Shown here: positions 37,087 through 45,000 of the stretch, in pieces | Numbering within the stretch: position 1 is the stretch's first letter | Layout of the letters: each line of letters begins with the position of its first letter | Assembly (NCBI RefSeq): GCF_010672525.1 | Contig: NZ_JAAHGH010000011.1 | Span: 17,325 to 81,324, forward strand | Source of the DNA: Okeania sp. SIO2B3 | Lineage (GTDB): Bacteria; Cyanobacteriota; Cyanobacteriia; Cyanobacteriales; Microcoleaceae | DNA: 64,000 nucleotides | Reading direction: 5' to 3' | Notes under the pieces: generated by a model | Told to the model about the DNA's origin: nothing | The model's input: the letters and a program-made list of their open reading frames with translations, nothing else | Databases searched by the model: none | Translations under genes and position numbers: made by a program

Positions 37087-39816
37087 TCAAACCCAGGCTG
37101 GATCATAAATAGCATCTGAATATCCATTAATCTCAGTGGCATAAAATTCATCAATAAATTTTTCTCCTTCTTTCTGATACTGCTTGTAACGTTCTTGCCA
37201 AAAGCCACCATGTTTTTGTGATATATCTTGGCTTACTTCGTAAGCTTTTCCTCCATTCACAATTTTTTGTTTTATCTGTTCTCTAGAACGATATCTGTAT
37301 TGTCTGAGAATGAGTCCATGATTTTTTCCAAGTGCTGTGACAGGTAACTTCTTTCCCTCAAACTTTACAAGATGATGTCCCTGATCTATCTCCATACCTA
37401 ATTGCCAACGAACTATAACCTTACTGTAACCCTGACTGTGAAAAAGAGAAGTATCTTCCTTCTTTCTGTGAGTCATTCTTTTGAGAGGATTAGGTTCAGA
37501 CGAATCGTAGAATGAGCGGGGCAAATAATTTCTGTGCTGGAGACCTAGACAAAAGTGTTTTTGCCCCAATTGACTGAGAATATTTCGTAGAGGTTTGTCC
37601 AATGAAGCAATAACTTCATCAGCGTCAAATGGAAATATCCATTCTGCTCCCCACATTCTGTGAGCAAACTCAGCAGCAGCAGACATTTTTCTAAACTTAT
37701 GAAATAAAGGGTCTCTATCTTCAATTAGGTAAACCATTGCTTCTGGATAATCATCAGCAAAACGTCTAATTTCATCTGTCGTTTTATCTGAGGATAAATG
37801 ATCTAGAACTACGAATTTTGTGATGCCTTGTCGATAATTTCCAGCTAAAGTGTAGTAGATAATATCTTCTTCATCTTTCACCATTGAAACACCAGCAATA
37901 ACTGCACTTTCTTCCGATTTATGAAATATTTGCTTTTGATTTGTAAGTGATTGGTTCGGCTCTATATTTGTGATTTTTTGCAGTGTTTTTTGCCACCAAT
38001 AAGTATGACGATTTTTGCTAACAGTTTTTGTGAATTGCCAATCTATTAACAAATCTTGAGCTTGTTTATACCTTTCTCTTTGTGCATCATCCAACATCAA
38101 TATTCCACCTGGTTTTAAAAGTTTAATTGATGCCTCAAAGCATTTCATTCGATCACGACCATCTACAATAATTAAATCGAAAAATTCTTCAGGAAATTTT
38201 TCACATATTGTATGATATGGTCTTGCTGATAGCTTAATATCTACTGGATTACAATTTTTCTGTTTCTGAATCTGATTTTTTACCTGCTGAAACCACCTAC
38301 CGTCATGCTCAATAGAAGTCAGATTTTTAGTTAATTTAGATAGCCAGATAGTAGAGCCTCCACTACCAAATTCCAACACTTTAGCATAAGGTTTTTGCTT
38401 CAAGAAATTTTCTAAAAATTTGATAGCTTCTTCTGTCAATAAAGGTGTAGATCTAATGTTTAGTGATTTAGTATTATTAGTCCGGATACAACCTATTGGC
38501 ATTCGAGTTTCATCGGCTAATACTGCTTGTATTAGCCAGTTAAATTTGGGTCGTAATTTATTTACTTGGAAATCTATACTAAAACCAATTTCTTTTACTT
38601 GGGGTACTTCTGGATAACGTTTAGCTATATCAGGGTATAACTGATTAACAGATACTTTTTTCAGTATGCTACTTAATTCTACTATTTCTATAGCAACTAC
38701 AGGACTGTTTTTTCCTAATGCCCATCCAGAAATATTAATGGTATTTCTATCGCTAGTTTTTTCCTGAATTTTTTCGATTTTATATCCCCAAAATAATTCA
38801 TCATATATTGGGTGAGAGTCTGCATCATAATTTTCAACAACTATTGTTGATGTTGTTGATGATTGAACAAAAGAGTTAATTACATTCTCTTCAACTTCCT
38901 GAAAAGTGTGCCTTGATTTGGAAATTGATTTTGAATCTAGTTTTGACTTAATTTGCTCTAACTCAGACTGATAGTTATGTAATTTTTCTTTGACTTGAGA
39001 CAGGGATATATGTTGTTTTTGTTCTTTGTTGCCATTCATTTCCCAATTAAATTTTCTACCTAAATATTCTTCTAATTTTTGATTATAAGGTTGAAAGTAT
39101 TCAGCAAGAGTTGAGCGGATTTTTGGATCTATTGGCTGATAAGAAAGTTGATGATCTTTCTTTTTATTAGTTACTTGATAATTAGGCAAACCCAAAAATT
39201 CAAAAACTTCTCTTAGTGTGACATCTGGACGAGTATAAAAATCTTCACTTTTCAGAATTAAGAACTGTTCTCTGGGAAAAATACTCATCCATTTTTCTAA
39301 TTGTTCAATGTAAATCCCTCTTTCTAAATAACTATAGTTTCTATGAAATAAACTTCTATAATTTTCATCAGATAATAGTTTCTCTTTTTCTATATTCAAT
39401 CTTTCTGGTTCTTTTTCAATTGCTTGTCTGAAAGGTAAAGTTTCTCGTTTTTTACTAATTATTCGATTATGATGATAATGAGATACTGCTCTATCTACAG
39501 GATTTCTTAGAAGCACAATTAGTTTAACATCTGGTAATAAATTAAACATTCTCTGGGGAGTATGTGGGTCAACTAGATAATCTGACGTAGCTTCGCCAGT
39601 TATGAGATTTTTTCCATTAGGAATTGTGGGAAACTGAGATAAATACCAATCTACTCCTTCTACAGTTTTTCTGTTTCCCGGTTTAGAACGCCAGTTAAAA
39701 AAATGCAATTCTTTCATTGATGCTGGCAAAATTTGTGGATGCTCAATCATATAGTTATACAAGGAAGTTGTACCACACTTTTGAGCGCCTATGATGATAA
39801 AACTAGGTAAAGTCAT
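37087..39816 (-). CDS. Sulfotransferase - GW module - methyltransferase - glycosyltransferase fusion
   Basis: A 909-residue cytosolic multienzyme. Residues 3-255 are a type 1 sulfotransferase, like the heparan-sulfate N-sulfotransferase domain (IIIGAQKCGTTSLYNY, LLRNPVDRAVSHYHH). Residues 265-300 are coiled-coil. Residues 340-445 are a GW module (INISGWALGKNSPVV). Residues 455-610 are a SAM methyltransferase-like domain (VLEFGSGGSTIWLS, then LIIVDGRDR). Residues 635-900 are a GT2/GT92-like glycosyltransferase (GVSMVKDEEDII, FPFDADEV with D731 and D733). The methyltransferase differs from that in the three genes to its left. The start ATG at 39816 immediately precedes the P-loop. Confidence 0.9.
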   Translation of the reverse strand: MTLPSFIIIGAQKCGTTSLYNYMIEHPQILPASMKELHFFNWRSKPGNRKTVEGVDWYLSQFPTIPNGKNLITGEATSDYLVDPHTPQRMFNLLPDVKLIVLLRNPVDRAVSHYHHNRIISKKRETLPFRQAIEKEPERLNIEKEKLLSDENYRSLFHRNYSYLERGIYIEQLEKWMSIFPREQFLILKSEDFYTRPDVTLREVFEFLGLPNYQVTNKKKDHQLSYQPIDPKIRSTLAEYFQPYNQKLEEYLGRKFNWEMNGNKEQKQHISLSQVKEKLHNYQSELEQIKSKLDSKSISKSRHTFQEVEENVINSFVQSSTTSTIVVENYDADSHPIYDELFWGYKIEKIQEKTSDRNTINISGWALGKNSPVVAIEIVELSSILKKVSVNQLYPDIAKRYPEVPQVKEIGFSIDFQVNKLRPKFNWLIQAVLADETRMPIGCIRTNNTKSLNIRSTPLLTEEAIKFLENFLKQKPYAKVLEFGSGGSTIWLSKLTKNLTSIEHDGRWFQQVKNQIQKQKNCNPVDIKLSARPYHTICEKFPEEFFDLIIVDGRDRMKCFEASIKLLKPGGILMLDDAQRERYKQAQDLLIDWQFTKTVSKNRHTYWWQKTLQKITNIEPNQSLTNQKQIFHKSEESAVIAGVSMVKDEEDIIYYTLAGNYRQGITKFVVLDHLSSDKTTDEIRRFADDYPEAMVYLIEDRDPLFHKFRKMSAAAEFAHRMWGAEWIFPFDADEVIASLDKPLRNILSQLGQKHFCLGLQHRNYLPRSFYDSSEPNPLKRMTHRKKEDTSLFHSQGYSKVIVRWQLGMEIDQGHHLVKFEGKKLPVTALGKNHGLILRQYRYRSREQIKQKIVNGGKAYEVSQDISQKHGGFWQERYKQYQKEGEKFIDEFYATEINGYSDAIYDPAWV

Positions 39817-39964
39817 CTTGATATTATGAAACCTCTCTATATTTTTAGATATGATCTTTAATTCAAAAATTTATATTTGATATACAGTGTCATAAAAAGT
39901 TGATAATATTTCTGGAATTGATGCTCAAAATTAGATCGAGTTTACTTTTTATTTAATTACTAAG

Positions 39965-40440
39965 GTGACTGACACTCTAATTGTTGCCTATTCCAAGGCA
40001 ATAGAACTACATCCTAATAATCATTTATTATAAAAGACCCTCAAAATTAAATCTGAGCTAGGCCAAAATAATCAAATACAGCTACCTATAGTATCTTAAA
40101 TTTGTCACCTAATGTTCTACCTAGTTAGTAATTTCAAATCAAGACAAGTATGATTAACTCGTTGCTAATAACTCCGAAAACTACAGCATATCAAAAGGCC
40201 ATAGAAATTAAATCAACTTCTGCATTGTCTGATCATAATTTGGGAAAGTCCTAGTTAATCAAGGTAATTTGGAACAAGCGATCGCTTTTTATTCCCATTA
40301 CCCACCCCACAAGTTTTATTGTATGTTGATGAAAAATTTCTCCTTATATAGCAATGTCAAATACCGCGTCGCCGTAGTGCTATACAATCGAATATTTCCA
40401 ACAAGACAGCCAAGCTTTAGCACAGCAAAAAACAGGATAA
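39965..40440 (+). pseudogene. Decayed TPR gene remnants
   Basis: Short translations such as VAYSKAIELHPNN (from about 39980), YQKAIEIKSTSALSDHNLGK (40188-40247) and EYFQQDSQALAQQK (40388-40430) match TPR units of the protein encoded from 42098, especially its first three repeats. They are separated by stops and frame changes. This is a broken duplicate of the 5' end of the large TPR-glycosyltransferase gene. The rest of the 39817-40446 gap shows nothing else. Confidence 0.65.
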
Positions 40441-40446
40441 GCAGAT

Positions 40447-41382
40447 ATGTGTTCGCAGTTAAATCCAGAAACAACAGCAGTAGAAAATTTACAACAGGCA
40501 GAAATCTATTTGGCCCAAGGAAAATTAGCTCTAGCCCAGGCAGCTTGTCAAAAAGCCTTAGTCGAATTACCAGACTTTGCCCCTGCATACAAAACACTAG
40601 GAAACATTAGTCTGGCTATGGGTCAAAAAGAAGAAGCTATGAGTTGGTACACAAAAGCTCTTGCTGCTCAACCTGATTGGGCAGAAGTCTATGCCAATAT
40701 CGGCAGTCTATATGGGATGCAAAAGCAGTGGCAGCTAGCCATCGCCTCTTATCAAAAAGCTATCAGTCTCCAGCCAAACATTGCTGGATTTTACCGAAAC
40801 TTGGCAAAAGTTTGGCAGGTGGTAGGTCAGCCACAGTTAGCTGCTGAGTGTTCTTATCAGGTATTAACTTTAGAGCCAGAGTCGGTGACAGCATCAGAAT
40901 GTTTAAGTCTGGGTAAAGCTCTTTTTGACCATCAGAAGTTAACTGAAGCCATGGTTTGTTATGGCCGAGCAATTGAGTTAAATCCTAATTTATTTAGAGC
41001 TTATCATTTATTAGGAGATGCTTTGGCAAATCAGGGTAGTTTGGATGAAGCAATTAGTTATTATCAAAAAGCTGTAAAGCTCCAACCAAATACATGGATA
41101 GCTTACCAAAAACTAGGGAAAAGTTTACTAGAAAAAGGTAATTTTTCTGCAGCAATTATTGCTTTTGAGCAGGCGATAGAAATCAATCCTAATTCTCTAT
41201 GGTCTTACCAAAAATTAGGTGTGACTTGGATGAAACTAAAGAATTGGGATGCAGTAATTAATGCTTACCGTAAGGCGATAGAATTTAATTCTCAAAATGG
41301 TTTTTTTTACAACAATTTGGGATTAGCTTTATCTGAAAAAAAGCAATGGTCAGAAGCAGTTTATGCCTCCTCAAGACTGTAG
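40447..41382 (+). CDS. TPR protein, probably C-terminally truncated
   Basis: A 311-residue protein made of about eight 34-residue tetratricopeptide repeats (AYKTLGNISLAMGQKEEAMSWY and the like), a protein-protein interaction scaffold. It has no catalytic domain. The last repeat breaks off as SEAVYASSRL and then stops. In another frame from 41364 the sequence continues as MPPQDCRNNVNLALGKDSW..., which looks like part of a different protein. It is probably the surviving N-terminal part of a TPR-enzyme fusion like the gene at 42098. Confidence 0.75.
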   Translation: MCSQLNPETTAVENLQQAEIYLAQGKLALAQAACQKALVELPDFAPAYKTLGNISLAMGQKEEAMSWYTKALAAQPDWAEVYANIGSLYGMQKQWQLAIASYQKAISLQPNIAGFYRNLAKVWQVVGQPQLAAECSYQVLTLEPESVTASECLSLGKALFDHQKLTEAMVCYGRAIELNPNLFRAYHLLGDALANQGSLDEAISYYQKAVKLQPNTWIAYQKLGKSLLEKGNFSAAIIAFEQAIEINPNSLWSYQKLGVTWMKLKNWDAVINAYRKAIEFNSQNGFFYNNLGLALSEKKQWSEAVYASSRL

Positions 41383-41509
41383 AAATAATGTGAATTTAGC
41401 ATTAGGTAAAGATAGTTGGTCTCCCTTCAATAGTCAAAATACATATTGGTTTCCGGATGCTTATACAGAAATAGTTGTATTCTATGTTAATGAAAACTGC
41501 TATAATTAG
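41364..41509 (+). pseudogene. Orphan coding fragment after TPR gene
   Basis: An open stretch out of phase with the TPR gene reads FMPPQDCRNNVNLALGKDSW, continues through FNSQNTYWFPDAYTEIVVFY and ends at TAG 41507. It has protein-like composition but no start of its own and is cut by the MITE-like element beginning at 41503. It is probably the remaining start of the enzyme once fused to or following the TPR region. Confidence 0.45.
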
Positions 41510-41786
41510 GGCTTTTCTTTATATATAAAAGCATTTATATATAAAGAAAAGTGCCTTTATGGGGTCGAAAAAAGTGCATAGCTTTCAGTCTAAAACGCTC
41601 AAAAAATTAGTATTTTAGGTGCATAGTTGGGCCGAAAAATCATTATTACAATTCTTACTTCTACCTCCTCGCTCCCGAGCCATTTCTCCCCTCCTGGGAG
41701 GGGTTAGGGGTGGGTTGTCTCCAGTTATAGCTGTCTCCTGTCTCCTACAAAGAGCAAAAAGACTTTCCATACGCAAACCCTAATTA
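41503..41786 (+). mobile_element. MITE-like element, copy B, with nested palindrome
   Basis: It begins TAATTAGGGCTT and ends GCAAACCCTAATTA, an imperfect terminal inverted repeat. The interior GTCGAAAAAAGTGC, TTTCAGTCTAAAACGCTC and GCATAGTTGGGC stretches match copy C at 48101-48334. Unlike copy C it carries a CCCCTCCTGGGAGGGG palindromic element (41689-41714) and a perfect hairpin near the left end. No transposase is present. Confidence 0.8.
41512..41551. repeat. Perfect 18-bp inverted repeat hairpin
   Basis: CTTTTCTTTATATATAAA and its exact reverse complement are separated by the 4-base loop AGCA. This could act as a structural element of the MITE or as a weak bidirectional terminator, but it lacks the GC-rich stem of a classical terminator. 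Confidence 0.85.
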
Positions 41787-42097
41787 TTCAGTAATAGGGA
41801 AGCTACGAAAATACGGAATTATCTTTTTTTTATCCCCTTAAAAAGAAAGGATATTGACCCTATTTTTTTGTCAAGAGTGATAATTTTAAAGCTTCTGAGT
41901 TAATATTAACTGCGATCAAAAATTTTACAACCAATTTGGTATTTCTATAAGATCAAAAAAATTCTATAGCAACGAACAAGTTGCTTAGGACTTATACTGA
42001 TGATGAACCTCAAACAGGGAAATGTTTTTCCCCTGTTCCCTATTCCCTATTCCCTGTTCCCTGCTATACCTTGAATCAGAAATATAGTCTTTCAATT
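41787..42097. other. Upstream region of TPR-glycosyltransferase gene
   Basis: No gene is seen. CTATTCC/CTGTTCC heptamer iterations (42020-42062) lie just before the start. A longer open frame from a TTG at 41981 only reads through these repeats and is not taken as coding. A CCCCTTAAAAAG stretch (41835) resembles other dispersed repeats. Confidence 0.45.
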
Positions 42098-45000
42098 ATG
42101 AGAAACATGAAATCTTTGTCCTCAATAAATTCAGGAACTGCAAGCCAATATTTCCAAGCAGGCAACCAAGCTTTAGCACAGAAAAAAATAGAGGAAGCGA
42201 TCGCTCTCTACAAAAAGGCCATCGAACTTCAGCCTAGCTTGGCCTTGTATTACCAAAATCTAGGAGATGTTTTAGTTCAAATAGATAAATGGCAAGAAGC
42301 TGCTACAACCTACCAAAAAGCTATAGAACTCAAACCTACTTCCGCATTGTCTCATCATAATTTGGGGAAAGTTCTGGAAAAGCAAGGTCAGTTGGAGAAG
42401 GCGATCGCCTCTTATTCTCAGGCCATAGAAATTAATTCTAATTTTTCAGAGTTCTACATTAGTTTAGGAACAGCTTTAGTTGAGAAGGGGTTACTTTATG
42501 AGGCTATTTCCCATTTCCAAAAAGCTATATCTCTAGAACCAGACTCTAGTATTGCTCACCAAAACTTAGGAGTGGCTTTAGAAAAACAAGGTCAGATTGA
42601 GGAAGGGATAATCTGTTATCGAAAAGCTATTGAAATTGACCCTGGTTTCTGGGAAGGGTATCAAAAGTTAGGAACAGCTTTGACAAAATTAGGAGACCTC
42701 CATCAAGCTGCCGAAATTTATTTAAAGGCTTGCCAAATAATTCCTAATTTTGCTACAGTTTATCATTATTGTGGGGAAGTATTGGCAAAATTGCATCGGT
42801 GGGATGAGGCTATTGTTGTTTATCGCCGAGCTATTGATTTGTTGGGCAGCGACAAAGACACTACTCCTACAGCAGCTATTTATCATCAATTTGGATATGC
42901 TCTGACCCAAAAGCAAGAATGGGAAGAAGCTATTTCAGCATATCGTCAAGCAACGGAACTTCAAGCAAACTCCCCAGATGTTTATCACCATCTTGGTTAT
43001 GCTCTGGCTCAACAGCAAAAATGGGATGAAGCGACAATAGCTTACCGCAAAGTTACAGAACTCCAACCTAACTCTCCAGAAGTTCATCATTACTTAGGGT
43101 ATACTCTCTCTCAACAGCAAAAATGGGAGGAAGCTGTAGTAGCTTACCGCAAAGCCTCCGAACTTCAACCCAACTCTCCCGACGTTCATCATCAGTTAGG
43201 TCATGCTTTGATTCAACTAAAGCAAAATGATTGGGCAGTGGTAGTTCTCCGCCAAGCTGTGGAACTTAATCCTAATTTTGCTGAGGCTTACGGAGACTTG
43301 GGCAAAGCTCTGAGTAATATTAAACAGTGGGATGAGGCGATCGCTTCTTTCCAAAAGGCCATTAAGTTGAATCCGAATTTAGCTGAGGTATATGGTTATT
43401 TAGGGGAAGTTTATGCTTCACAGAAACAGTGGGATGAGGCTATTGTTAATTATCGTCGTGCTCTAGAATTTAACCCCAAATTGCCGGAAGTTCATCATAG
43501 TCTGGCTTTAGCTTTGGTGCAGCAACAAAAATTTGATGATGCTATTGCCAGTTATCGTCAAGCTATTGAACTAGGTATTAATACGGCGGAAGTTCATCAT
43601 CAGTTAGGTCATACTTTGAGTAGGCTTAAACGGTGGGAGGAAGCGGTAGTCTATTATGGTCGGGCAGCAGAAATTAATCCAAATTCGGCAGCTGTTTATC
43701 ATGTTTTGGGAGAAAGTTTAGTCCAACTAGAAAGATGGGATGAGGCGATCGCTGCTTATAGGAAAGCTAGTCAACTTAACCCTAAATCTGCTGATGTTAT
43801 CTACCATATTGGGGAAGTTATGTCAAGATTGGGCAGATGGGATGAGGCGGTAGTTGCTTATGAGAAAGCTGTGGAATTAAGACCTAGTTCGGCAAAATTT
43901 CATTTTCAGTTAGGTGAGGCTAAGACGAAAAAAAATCCATTAAGTGAAGCGATTATTTGTTATCGTCGTGCTTTGGAAATAGACCCTCATTTTTCTAAGG
44001 CGAAGACAAAGTTGGAGGAAGTTTCTTCGGTACAAAATATTATCAAAACAGGGGAGTTTGGTAGTCTGAGTTTGTTAGGAGAAACTGAGTTTGAAGGTTG
44101 TCTTGATTATGCGACTATTGACTATGTTTCTGGTTGGGCGAGACATAAAAAAGACCCTGACAAAGTTGTATTTCTTGATATTTTTGTCGGTAATAATTTA
44201 ATCGGAACTTTAGTAGCGAATAAGTATCGTCAAGATTTAGCGGAGGCTTTTGATACTCACGGATATCATGCTTTTGCTCAGAAAATTCCTCCTTCTTTAC
44301 ATAGTAATGGGTTAGTTGAAGTTAGTGTCAAGATAACAGAAACAGGTCAACAGTTGAAAAATTCTCCTAAACCATTAGTAGTCGGACCGAAGGGGAAAAA
44401 ACATGAGGTTAATCTGAGTTTTGGTCAGGGAGAAATAAATAAACTTATCTATCATCTTCAAGAAGGAAGAAGCAAGAAGCAAGAAGCAAGAAGAAAGGAA
44501 GAAGGAGGAAGTTTTTTTGAAGGAAGAAGGAAGGAAGGAGAAGCTTTTTTGAAGGAAGAAGTCAAAAGTGAAGAAGAAGTTATAAGTCAAAAGTCAAAAG
44601 AGTCAAAAGTCAAAAGTGAAGAAGAAGTTATAAGTCAAAAGTCAAAAGAGTCAAAAGTCAAAAGTGAAGAGGAAGTCATAAGTCAGATACCTCTGGCAAA
44701 AGTTCGGGCGGAAAAACCAGCAGTAGCAGTAATTATTTTGAGTTTGAATGGAGCGAAACTATTAAGTGAATTATTTGCCTCTTTTGAACTTTATAACAGC
44801 TATGAAAATTTGGAATTAGTAGTAGTAGACCACGGTTCGACAGATAATAGTATTGATGTCTGTATGGAGTGGTCCGAAAAGTTACCAATTACAATTATTG
44901 CCAGGGGAGAAAATTTTTCTTTTTCCAATTCAAATAATGTGGGAGTAGATGAAACAAGAGCTAATTTACTGTTGTTTATGAATAATGATATTACCCTTTG

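Noticed and set aside
41981-42097. A 39-codon N-terminal extension of the giant TPR gene
   Set aside because: It needs a TTG start and is mostly translation of CCTATTCC-type repeats (PVPYSLFPVP). The ATG at 42098 directly precedes the TPR region.
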